In this document: piece by piece, positions 6,139 through 13,618 of the stretch
Numbering within the stretch: position 1 is the first letter of the stretch
Layout of the letters: every line of letters begins with the position of its first letter
From: an uncultured Collinsella sp.
GTDB lineage: Bacteria; Actinomycetota; Coriobacteriia; Coriobacteriales; Coriobacteriaceae
Assembly: GCA_900545605.1 (NCBI GenBank)
Contig: UQZL01000041.1
Coordinates: forward strand, 1-17,223
DNA: 17,223 nt
Reading direction: 5' to 3'
The notes under the pieces: generated by a model
The model's input: only the letters and a program-made list of their open reading frames with translations
Databases searched by the model: none
What the model was told of the DNA's origin: nothing
Position numbers and translations under genes: made by a program

Positions 6139-9100
6139 ATGAGCAAACTCGTCGAGGGCATCAAGGACCGTATGGTCGCTGCCGCGCGTGAGGCTGCACC
6201 CGCCGTGGTGGATGCCGCGCAGAAGGCCGCGACCGCGGCTGCCGAGAAAGTTGCCGAGGCAGTTGCCGATGCCAAGAACGTGGCAGGGGAGGCGTCCGTC
6301 GTCAGCGAGCCCGCCACCGCCGAGCCCGTAGCCGCCGCCCAGGCCCCCGAAGGCGCGATCTTCAGCCCCGAGGCCGCCCGCGGCAACCTGCACCTGGGCA
6401 TCGACGTGGGCTCCACCACCGTTAAGCTCGCTGTGCTCAACGACGACAACCAGATTGTCTACGCCAAGTACCAGCGTCACCACACCGACGTCCGCGCTTG
6501 CGCCCGCGACTTGTTCGAGGGTGCCGCGACCGTGCTGCCGACGGCCCAAATGACCTGCGCCATTACCGGTTCGGGCGGCCTGCTGCTGTCCCAGTGGCTC
6601 GACCTGGAGTTTGTCCAGGAGGTCATCGCCAGCAAGCGTGCCGTCGAGACCCTCATCCCGGCCACCGATGTTGCCATCGAGCTGGGCGGCGAGGACGCCA
6701 AGATCATCTACTTCGACAACGGCATCGAGCAGCGCATGAACGGCACCTGCGCCGGCGGCACGGGCGCCTTCATCGACCAGATGGCCACTCTGCTGCACAC
6801 CGACGCCAGCGGCCTTAACGAACTCGCGGCCAACGCCACCACCATCTATCCCATCGCCAGCCGCTGCGGCGTTTTTGCCAAGACCGACGTACAGCCGCTG
6901 CTCAACGAAGGCGCCCGTCCCGAGGACGTCGCCGCTTCCATCTTCCAAGCCGTCGTGACCCAGACCATCTCGGGTCTGGCGTGCGGCCGTCCCATCCGCG
7001 GCAACGTCGCCTTCCTGGGCGGCCCGCTGCAGTACCTCTCCGAGCTGCGCCACCGCTTCTACCTCACGCTCAACCTGGACGAGGAGCACCGCATTGTGCC
7101 CCAAAACGCTCACCTGTTTGTGGCGAGCGGCGCCGCCATGGCGCATGAGTCCAACAAGCTCAGCACGTTCCCGCAGCTCATCGAGGCTATCGATGCCTTG
7201 GGTGACACACAGGGTGCCGAGGTCGAGCGTCTGGATCCGCTCTTTGCCACCGACGAGGATTTTGCCGAGTTCAAGACTCGCCACGACACCGAGGTCGTCC
7301 CCAAGGGCAAGCTCGACGGCTACACCGGCCGCGTGTTCATCGGTATCGACGCCGGCTCCACCACCATGAAGGCCGCGCTCGTGGGCGAGGACGGCCAGCT
7401 GTTGCACACCTGGTACGGCAACAACAACGGTGACATCCTGGGCACGGCCAAGGTCATCATGGCCGATTTCTACAACCACATCCCCGCTGGCTGCACCATC
7501 GGCCACGTGACAACTACGGGCTACGGCGAGGCGCTGCTCATCGAGGCGCTCAAGGCCGACTCCGGCGAGATCGAGACCGTTGCGCACCTGCGCGGTGCCA
7601 AGGCATTCCTGCCCGGCGTCGAGTTTATCCTGGACATCGGCGGCCAGGACATGAAGTGCCTGCGCGTCAAGGACGGCGTTATCGAGCACATCATGCTCAA
7701 CGAGGCCTGCTCGTCGGGCTGCGGCAGCTTTATCGAGAGTTTCGCCGTGTCTATGAACATGGACGTGCGCGCGTTCGCCGACGCCGCCATCCATGCCAAG
7801 GCCCCGGTCGACCTGGGCAGTCGCTGCACGGTCTTTATGAACTCGCGCGTCAAGCAGGCGCAAAAGGAAGGCGCCACGGTGGGCGACATCGCGGCCGGCC
7901 TGTCCTATTCCGTCATCAAGAATGCCCTGTTCAAAGTCATTAAGTTGCGCGATCCCAAGGAGATCGGCAGCCAGGTAATCGTTCAGGGCGGCACCTTTAT
8001 GTCCGATGCCACGCTGCGCGCGTTTGAGCAGCTCACCGGCGTTCACGCCGTGCGCCCCGACATCGCCGGCTGCATGGGCGCCTATGGTGCGGCCCTGCTC
8101 GCCCGCGATCGCGCCGGCGCCGACGGCACTTCGACCATTCTTTCTGCCGAGGACATCGCGCACCTCACCGTGACGCAAAAACACGTCCGCTGCGGTCGTT
8201 GCTCCAACAACTGTCAGCTCACCGTCAACGATTTTGGCGGCGGTAGGCGCTTCATTACCGGTAACCGCTGCGAGAAGGGTGCCGGCCACAAAAAGCAGAA
8301 GACCGAGGCCCCCAACCTCTTCAAAAAGAAAAACGAGCTGCTCTTTAACCGCGAGGTGCTGAGCCCCGACGAGGCCCCGCGCGGCACCGTCGGCATCCCG
8401 CGCGCACTCAACATGTACGAGAACTACCCCTTCTGGCACGCGTTCTTTACACGCCTGGGCTTTAGCGTGCAGCTGTCCGACCAGTCGAGCAAAAAGACCT
8501 ACCAGGCGGGCATCGAGTCCATGCCGTCCGAGAGCGTGTGCTATCCGGCCAAGATGAGCCACGGCCACGTGATGAACCTTATCGACCGCGATGTCGACTT
8601 CATTTGGATGCCGTGCGTGCGCTGGGAGCGCAAGGAGGATCCGACGGCTGGCAACTGCTATAACTGCCCTATCGTCATGAGCTACCCCACGGCGTTGGCA
8701 CTCAACATCGACGAGATCCGCGAGCAGAACATCGAGTTCCTGTACCCATTTGTGCCCTATCACGATAAGACCGAGCTCAAGCGTCGTCTGTACCAGGTGC
8801 TCGCCGTCGACCGTGTGGCCGATGCGCAAGCCGGTCGCGGTCGCGTGCGCGGTCCCAAGATCACGCGCTCCGAGGTCGATGCCGCCGTCAACGCTGCCTT
8901 TGAGGCCGACGCGCGCTTCCACGAGGACATCCAGACCATGGGCGAGGAGGCCCTTAAGTGGGTCGAGGACCACGGCGGCCACGGCATTGTGCTCGCCGGT
9001 CGTCCCTACCATAACGACCCCGAGATCAACCACGCCCTGCCCGAGCTTATCTCGAGCTTTGGCTTTGCGGTCTTTACCGAGGATTCGCTTGCGCACCTTG

Positions 9101-10917
9101 TGAAGCCCGAGCGCCCCATCCGCGTGGTCGACCAGTGGATGTACCACAGCCGCCTGTACGCCGTCGCCCGTTTTGTGACGATGCGCAACGACCTGGACCT
9201 GATCCAGCTTAACTCTTTCGGCTGCGGTCTGGACGCTCTGACCACCGACCAGGTGCAGGAAATCCTTGAGGCCAGCGGTAAGATCTACACCGTGCTCAAG
9301 ATCGACGAGGTGTCCAACCTGGGCGCCGCGCGCATCCGCATCCGCTCGCTCATGGCAGCGCTCAAGGACCAGGAGGCCGAGCGCCTGACAGAGGCCACGG
9401 CCGCGGGCGAGGCCTACGAGCAGGGCGATGCTGCGCCGGTGGCTCCCTCCACGGACGCTCCCGCGTTCGCGAGCCGCAAGTACACGTTCGAGGCGCAGCG
9501 TGAGAGCGCCTCGACCGCATGGCCCAAGGTGCCCTTTACCGAGCAGATGCGTGACGAGGGCTATACCATCCTGTGCCCGCAGATGGCGCCGATCCACTTT
9601 GACCTGGTCAAAGAGGTGTTCCGCGGTGCCGGCTATAACTTGGAGCTGCTGCCCTCAACCGATCACGACGCCGTCGAGGCCGGCCTGCGCTATGTGAACA
9701 ATGACATTTGCTACCCGTCGATTCTGGTGACGGGCCAGATTATGGAGGCCATCGAGAGCGGTCGATACGACCTGTCCAAGACGGCCGTGGTTATCAGCCA
9801 GACCGGCGGTGGCTGCCGTGCCACCAACTACATCGCGCTCATCCGCAAGGCCCTGCGCGAGAGCGGCCACCCCGAGATTCCGGTGATCTCGCTTTCGGCC
9901 GTGGCGCTGGGCGAGGACAACCCCGGCTTTAAGATTACGCCGGCGCTGCTTAAGCAGGCAGTCTACGCGGTGCTCTTTGGCGACGTGATGATGCAGATGC
10001 TCTATCGCTGCCGCCCGTACGAGGCCACGCCCGGTGCCGCCAACGCGCTCTACGAGGAGTACATGGCGCGCGCCCGCAAGCTGGCGCCTAAGTTCAACAG
10101 GCACAACTACACCAAGCTCGCTCGTGAGGCCATCCGCGCATTCGACACCATGCCGCTTGTGGGCGAGGGCACTAAGCCGCGCGTTGGCGTGGTCGGCGAG
10201 ATCCTGGTCAAGTTCCATCCCACGGCCAACAACCACGTGGTCGATGTCATCGAGCGCGAGGGCTGCGAGGCCGTGGTGCCGGGCTTGCTCGACTTTTTCC
10301 TGTACTCCATGAGCAACGCCGAGCTGCAAAAAGACGAGCTGGGAAGCTCTGCTACCACGCGCGCTAGCATGCAGGCGCTCATTAAGCTAGTGGACTGGAT
10401 GCGCACGCCGGTGGAGGAGCTGCTCGAGAAGTCCGAGCGCTTTGAGGCGCCCGAGCGCATCGGCACTATGGCCGACAAGGCCCGTACAGTGCTTTCGGTG
10501 TGCAACAACATGGGCGAGGGCTGGTTGCTCACGGCCGAGATGCTCGACCTGATCGATCACGGCGCGCCCAACATCATCTGCGCGCAGCCCTTCGCGTGCC
10601 TGCCCAACCACGTGGTGGGCAAGGCCGTGATCAAGGAGCTGCGCCGTCAGCACCCCGAGAGCAACATCGTCGCGGTGGACTACGACCCCGGCGCATCCGA
10701 GGTCAACCAGCTCAACCGCATTAAGCTCATGATCAGCGTGGCCAAGGAGAACATGCGCGCCGGTAAGGGCTTTAAGCTTGAGAAGGTGGCGCCGCTCGCG
10801 ATGGACGAGGTCACCGGCCAGATGCGTGCCCATGACGGCTGCGTGAGCTGCGGCTCGGTCGACGAGAGTGCCGTGGCGTCGGTCGCTGAGCGCCTGGGAC
10901 GCGGCATTAAGAAGTAG
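6139..10917 (+). CDS. Giant acyl-CoA dehydratase activase fusion (BadF/HgdC ATPase x2 plus dehydratase-like domains), plasmalogen-synthase-like
   Basis: The 1592 residues run as follows. Residues 1-75 are an Ala/Glu/Lys-rich helix. Residues 84-335 are a first activase ATPase domain (GIDVGSTTVK; GGEDAK; C204AGGTG; C243). Residues 399-655 are a second (GIDAGSTTMK; GGQDMK; C524SSGCG; C563). A cysteine knuckle C685-C688-C692-C711 follows, then a DUF2229-like region (about 748-1060) with CYP801, C826, C840/C843 and C1029, a variable linker (1080-1120), and a COG3581-like region (about 1140-1592) with CYP1191, C1226, C1455, C1481/C1487 and C1568/C1571. Relatives use ATP to push an electron from a [4Fe-4S] activase into a dehydratase or reductase. 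Proteins of this build are linked to vinyl-ether lipid (plasmalogen) synthesis in clostridia; that role here is inference. GAGGAGAG precedes the ATG. No separate dehydratase subunit gene is nearby, consistent with a self-contained enzyme. Confidence 0.93.
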   Translation: MSKLVEGIKDRMVAAAREAAPAVVDAAQKAATAAAEKVAEAVADAKNVAGEASVVSEPATAEPVAAAQAPEGAIFSPEAARGNLHLGIDVGSTTVKLAVLNDDNQIVYAKYQRHHTDVRACARDLFEGAATVLPTAQMTCAITGSGGLLLSQWLDLEFVQEVIASKRAVETLIPATDVAIELGGEDAKIIYFDNGIEQRMNGTCAGGTGAFIDQMATLLHTDASGLNELAANATTIYPIASRCGVFAKTDVQPLLNEGARPEDVAASIFQAVVTQTISGLACGRPIRGNVAFLGGPLQYLSELRHRFYLTLNLDEEHRIVPQNAHLFVASGAAMAHESNKLSTFPQLIEAIDALGDTQGAEVERLDPLFATDEDFAEFKTRHDTEVVPKGKLDGYTGRVFIGIDAGSTTMKAALVGEDGQLLHTWYGNNNGDILGTAKVIMADFYNHIPAGCTIGHVTTTGYGEALLIEALKADSGEIETVAHLRGAKAFLPGVEFILDIGGQDMKCLRVKDGVIEHIMLNEACSSGCGSFIESFAVSMNMDVRAFADAAIHAKAPVDLGSRCTVFMNSRVKQAQKEGATVGDIAAGLSYSVIKNALFKVIKLRDPKEIGSQVIVQGGTFMSDATLRAFEQLTGVHAVRPDIAGCMGAYGAALLARDRAGADGTSTILSAEDIAHLTVTQKHVRCGRCSNNCQLTVNDFGGGRRFITGNRCEKGAGHKKQKTEAPNLFKKKNELLFNREVLSPDEAPRGTVGIPRALNMYENYPFWHAFFTRLGFSVQLSDQSSKKTYQAGIESMPSESVCYPAKMSHGHVMNLIDRDVDFIWMPCVRWERKEDPTAGNCYNCPIVMSYPTALALNIDEIREQNIEFLYPFVPYHDKTELKRRLYQVLAVDRVADAQAGRGRVRGPKITRSEVDAAVNAAFEADARFHEDIQTMGEEALKWVEDHGGHGIVLAGRPYHNDPEINHALPELISSFGFAVFTEDSLAHLVKPERPIRVVDQWMYHSRLYAVARFVTMRNDLDLIQLNSFGCGLDALTTDQVQEILEASGKIYTVLKIDEVSNLGAARIRIRSLMAALKDQEAERLTEATAAGEAYEQGDAAPVAPSTDAPAFASRKYTFEAQRESASTAWPKVPFTEQMRDEGYTILCPQMAPIHFDLVKEVFRGAGYNLELLPSTDHDAVEAGLRYVNNDICYPSILVTGQIMEAIESGRYDLSKTAVVISQTGGGCRATNYIALIRKALRESGHPEIPVISLSAVALGEDNPGFKITPALLKQAVYAVLFGDVMMQMLYRCRPYEATPGAANALYEEYMARARKLAPKFNRHNYTKLAREAIRAFDTMPLVGEGTKPRVGVVGEILVKFHPTANNHVVDVIEREGCEAVVPGLLDFFLYSMSNAELQKDELGSSATTRASMQALIKLVDWMRTPVEELLEKSERFEAPERIGTMADKARTVLSVCNNMGEGWLLTAEMLDLIDHGAPNIICAQPFACLPNHVVGKAVIKELRRQHPESNIVAVDYDPGASEVNQLNRIKLMISVAKENMRAGKGFKLEKVAPLAMDEVTGQMRAHDGCVSCGSVDESAVASVAERLGRGIKK

Positions 10918-10945
10918 TTGGCCTACTTCGAGCCAGATATAAGAC

Positions 10946-10981
10946 AAACGGGTGGCGGCCGTATCGGCTACCACCCGTTTT
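10946..10981 (+). terminator. Intrinsic terminator after the activase gene
   Basis: Ten-base arms AAACGGGTGG (10946-10955) and CCACCCGTTT (10971-10980), with GGCCG/CGGCT able to pair inside the loop, followed by TTTT. It lies 29 bp after the stop codon and closes the tetR-activase operon. Confidence 0.85.
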
Positions 10982-11033
10982 GCTGGACATATGTTGCGTA
11001 AACGCCCCAGCTATCACCCCTTGCGAACTTAGA

Positions 11034-11164
11034 TTCCGGAAGTATGCGGCAAAATCTGAATAGGCCGAGCACACCGGATATGTCCAAGCTCTGTACCTGC
11101 GGTTTTATTAACGGAAAACGGGGGTGTGCTCGAGAGTTTCAAAATTTGCCGCATACTTCCGAAA
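11034..11164. repeat. MITE-like element with 39-bp inverted terminal arms
   Basis: Arm 11037-11075 (starting CGGAAGTATGCGGCAAA) is matched by the complement at 11123-11161 with 7 differences in 39. The outer 17 and inner 10 positions pair perfectly. The 47-base loop holds smaller stems, such as GGA-TATG-TCC. It encodes no protein, and ends with the same GGAAGTATGCGGCAAA word on both strands, as expected for a non-autonomous mobile palindrome or a dispersed structured repeat. No obvious target-site duplication is visible. It occupies the middle of the 416-bp gap between genes. Confidence 0.75.
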
Positions 11165-11333
11165 ACGGCGTCTCGGTGGCACAAAAAATCGCCCTCGGAA
11201 CCCTGAGATAATGAACAGGTGTAGCCGTTCGCCGCAAAATACCGTCCGTTTATAGAACCAACCCCCGGCTCGTAGCCTCCATACGGTTGAATAAATACAC
11301 ATCTATGGAATTACGTAAGAGAGAACTGTTCCT
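11165..11333 (+). other. Upstream region of the 3-hydroxyacyl-CoA dehydrogenase gene
   Basis: This is AT-richer, non-coding sequence. It carries AAGAGAGA at 11317-11324 as the ribosome site for the ATG at 11334. TTGAAT at 11287-11292 is a possible -35 box but no convincing -10 lies at the right distance. I see no operator or riboswitch here. Confidence 0.4.
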
Positions 11334-12293
11334 ATGAGCTACAAGACCGTTTGCGTTGCCGGCGGCGGCGTGCTGGGAAGCCAGATTGCCTTTCAGGCAG
11401 CCTACTGCGGCTTTGATGTAACGATTTGGCTGCGCAGCGAGGGCAGCATCGGCCGCACCCAGCCCAAGATCGATCATGTTCGCGAGGAGTACATCGCTGC
11501 CATCGAGGGCATGGCGGACGGTACGGGCGAGTGGTGTGCCGGCATCGCCGACAGCGACCAGCCCTTCGACAAGGAAGCGGCACTCGCCGCCGTTGAGCGT
11601 GCTTACTCCACGCTCAAGCTGGAGCTCGATCTTGCCAAGGCAGTGGCCGACGCCGACCTGGTCATCGAGTCTATGGCTGAGGACACTCAGGCAAAGATCG
11701 ACTTCTACAAGAAGCTCGCCCCGGTCCTCCCGCAAAAGACCGTTGTCGTAACGAACTCCTCTACGCTGCTGCCGAGCACCTTTGCCAAGTACACCGGCCG
11801 CCCCGAGAAGTACCTGTCGCTGCACTTTGCCAATTCCATCTGGAAGAACAACATGACCGAGGTCATGGCCCAGAGCCAAACTGACAAGCGCTACTTCGAC
11901 GAGCTCGTCGACTTCGCCAACGACATTCGCATGCTGGCACTTCCCGTCAACAAGGAAAAGAACGGTTACCTGCTCAACTCTATGCTGGTGCCGTGGCTGC
12001 TCTCGGGCCTTGACCTGTATGTCTCGGGCGTGAGTGACCCCAAGAGTATCGACCTCGCATGGACGCGCGGCACCGGCGCTCCCAAGGGTCCGTTTCGCGT
12101 ATTCGACACGGTGGGCATCAAGACGGCCTACAACATCGTCATGCAGTATCAGAAGGTCCCGGGCCTGGTGAGCCCGCTGCTCAAAAAGATGATGATGCCC
12201 TACAACTTTAAGGCTATGGCGTCCGTCCTCAAGAAAATGCTCGACGAAGGTAAGCTGGGCGAAAGCTCGGGCGAGGGCTTCTTCAAGTACTAA
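11334..12293 (+). CDS. 3-hydroxyacyl-CoA dehydrogenase family protein
   Basis: This is a cytosolic oxidoreductase interconverting 3-hydroxyacyl-CoA (for example 3-hydroxybutyryl-CoA) and 3-oxoacyl-CoA. The 319-residue protein has the single-domain-pair build of bacterial 3-hydroxybutyryl-CoA dehydrogenases. The Rossmann loop is GGGVLG at 10-15. Catalytic residues match the human enzyme in spacing: Ser143, His164 (in LHFAN), Glu176 and Asn215. At the end of the second strand the usual acidic residue that selects NAD is replaced by Leu33, followed by Arg34-Ser35, which hints at NADP use. It stands alone: no thiolase, crotonase or acyl-CoA dehydrogenase is in the window, so its pathway cannot be stated. 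Its own upstream region and terminator suggest a single-gene unit. Confidence 0.9.
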   Translation: MSYKTVCVAGGGVLGSQIAFQAAYCGFDVTIWLRSEGSIGRTQPKIDHVREEYIAAIEGMADGTGEWCAGIADSDQPFDKEAALAAVERAYSTLKLELDLAKAVADADLVIESMAEDTQAKIDFYKKLAPVLPQKTVVVTNSSTLLPSTFAKYTGRPEKYLSLHFANSIWKNNMTEVMAQSQTDKRYFDELVDFANDIRMLALPVNKEKNGYLLNSMLVPWLLSGLDLYVSGVSDPKSIDLAWTRGTGAPKGPFRVFDTVGIKTAYNIVMQYQKVPGLVSPLLKKMMMPYNFKAMASVLKKMLDEGKLGESSGEGFFKY

Positions 12294-12332
12294 AAAATGA
12301 TCCCTCGGGGACGGAGGAAAACGGATCATTTT
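12294..12332 (+). terminator. Hairpin terminator directly after the dehydrogenase stop
   Basis: Arms AAAATGATCC (12294-12303) and GGATCATTTT (12323-12332) start at the base after the stop codon and end in TTTT. The A-run and T-run make it potentially bidirectional. The 19-base loop (CTCGGGGACGGAGGAAAAC) can pair further. Palindromes of this sequence may also be dispersed repeats. Confidence 0.75.
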
Positions 12333-12381
12333 CGGCCGCCAACAGTGAGAAGATGGACCCAGAAATAGAAAGGAGTGACAA

Positions 12382-12852
12382 TGGGCCGGCTCGGGCTTTG
12401 AGGACAAGCTGCTGCAAGCCCAGGGCGATTTTTCGCTCAACGCGGGCCAGCACAGTGTGACGTATCTGTCGAGTTCTGACACGGCAACGACCGGTCGCTA
12501 CCAGGTGCTGCTGTACGACAACAACTTTGGTGCGGCCGAAAGCTATCCCAAGTTCGACTGGGGCCAGCTGGGCGCCGCGGTGGTGACCGACTACAACGAG
12601 GGCACGCATTCGTTTGGGCGCATCTTTACAGTGGACGAGACGGCGCGCACCTACGAGCTCGAAGACCAGATCGCCGTGCCGTTTTCGGGCTATGTGAGCA
12701 GTGCGCAGCGCGTTGGTGATTCAAATAGCATGCTCGTGGCATCGGGCCAGGCCAAGACCTTTATCGAGTACGACCGCTACGGACTGCCCATCGCCACCTA
12801 CGAGATGGAAGCCGAAAAGTACATCTACCGCGTGTACAAGTACGAGCTGTAG
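12382..12852 (+). pseudogene. Aryl-sulfate sulfotransferase remnant (C-terminal part only)
   Basis: The frame from 12382 reads WAGSGFEDKLL..., then GQHSVTYL, VLLYDNNFG, a THSFGRIFTVDE block and a C-terminal YDRYGLPIATYEME..YRVYKYEL. This is the pattern of the end of the arylsulfotransferase (ASST) propeller, which moves sulfate between phenolic compounds. Only about 157 residues remain of a family usually near 500-600. A good ribosome site (AAAGGAG, 12369-12375) and ATG at 12381 precede it but in another frame, giving a stop after six codons; a GTG at 12457 lacks a ribosome site. This looks like a deletion that joined a leader to the 3' end out of frame. The His in GQHSV might be the sulfohistidine, which I cannot confirm. 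It could alternatively be a small expressed relic. Confidence 0.65.
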
Positions 12853-12941
12853 GGCTGTGCTTAGGTTTGACCAATGGAGTATGAAAACACGCCGTTCGCC
12901 GATGCCCCCTCCGCGAGTGGCGGCCATATGGTTTGATGTCA

Positions 12942-13030
12942 GAAACATATAGTTGTCGCCAGCCTGCTGGCGACGTCCCCCCCTGATATCGGAGGTTCCG
13001 GGTATGTTTCGCGCTCCGTTAAACAACTAT
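12942..13030 (+). other. Structured leader candidate upstream of a small membrane protein
   Basis: Three inverted repeats interlock here. GAAACATA (12942-12949) pairs with TATGTTTC (13003-13010) and encloses the strong hairpin GTCGCCAG-CCTG-CTGGCGAC (12955-12974). ATAGTTGT (12949-12956) could pair instead with ACAACTAT (13023-13030), 14 bases before the ATG at 13045. The pairings cross, giving a pseudoknot or two exclusive folds. It matches no riboswitch consensus I know. Confidence 0.4.
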
Positions 13031-13044
13031 CGGTTGGGCTAACT

Positions 13045-13494
13045 ATGGGTCGCAGTGCTATTTCGATAGCCCTTGCAGTGGTCTGCCTGGCTGTGCTCCT
13101 GGGCGCTACAGGGCTGTTTGCTATAAGCCGAGAAACGTCCTATATGCAGGAATGCGCTTCCGAAGGGTTTGCCATTGACGGTTACTATCGGGATGACAAA
13201 ACGAGTCGGGAAACCCTGGCTTTTCTTGAGGAGGACAACTGTCGATGGCAGCTGGTCGACCAAGACGGAATCTGCACAGATGGGCAGTTTAAGCGTACGG
13301 ATGGCCCCAACATCCTGATATTAAAGAAGGAAAACGGCGAAGAATTCGGTACGGTCCACGTGGCGTATATGTCACGCCGACGCGAGCAGGGCCAGCTCTA
13401 TCTATTTAGAGATACCAGGGTGACCCGTTTTTATCTGGTGAGTACCGGTCCGGCGTTTACAGTGGAGTCTGGCGATGTCGATCCGGACAGTTGA
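13045..13494 (+). CDS. Small membrane-anchored hypothetical protein
   Basis: I do not recognise this 149-residue protein. Residues 5-27 (AISIALAVVCLAVLLGATGLFAI) form one hydrophobic segment, most likely an uncleaved membrane anchor or signal peptide; there is no lipobox. The remaining 120 residues are polar, probably outside the cell, and look beta-rich, with repeated short strands such as NILILKK, FGTVHVAYM and QLYLFRD, and cysteines at 38, 66 and 77 that might form a disulfide. The tail is acidic (DVDPDS). The ribosome site upstream of ATG 13045 is weak. Composition is lower in GC than the DUF389 and OPT genes, so it may be an accessory gene. It is followed by a terminator and has an unusual structured leader. 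Confidence 0.7.
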   Translation: MGRSAISIALAVVCLAVLLGATGLFAISRETSYMQECASEGFAIDGYYRDDKTSRETLAFLEEDNCRWQLVDQDGICTDGQFKRTDGPNILILKKENGEEFGTVHVAYMSRRREQGQLYLFRDTRVTRFYLVSTGPAFTVESGDVDPDS

Positions 13495-13514
13495 TTCACG
13501 GCAATAAAACAGTG

Positions 13515-13549
13515 AGCGGGGTGCGGGTGTAAACTGCACCCCGCTATTT
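13515..13549 (+). terminator. Intrinsic terminator after the small membrane protein gene
   Basis: Perfect arms AGCGGGGTGC (13515-13524) and GCACCCCGCT (13536-13545) with an 11-base loop, then ATTTG. It lies between convergent genes and could also serve the minus-strand DUF389 gene, although the T-run on that strand is more distant. Confidence 0.8.
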
Positions 13550-13618
13550 GCTCGTGTCCGTATCGCGTCTGCGCCTCGTCGTAGCTTGCGTCCGTACGAG
13601 CATTCATCCCGCCCCACA

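Noticed and set aside
6124..9597. A 1157-codon open frame on the minus strand inside the activase gene
   Set aside because: It is antisense to a gene with unmistakable domains; high-GC codon use leaves the opposite strand open. Its translation is low-complexity His/Val/Leu/Gly-rich with no family resemblance.
12294..13044. A mobile-element insertion as the cause of the sulfotransferase remnant
   Set aside because: No transposase, terminal repeats or target duplication are visible; a simple deletion explains the junction.
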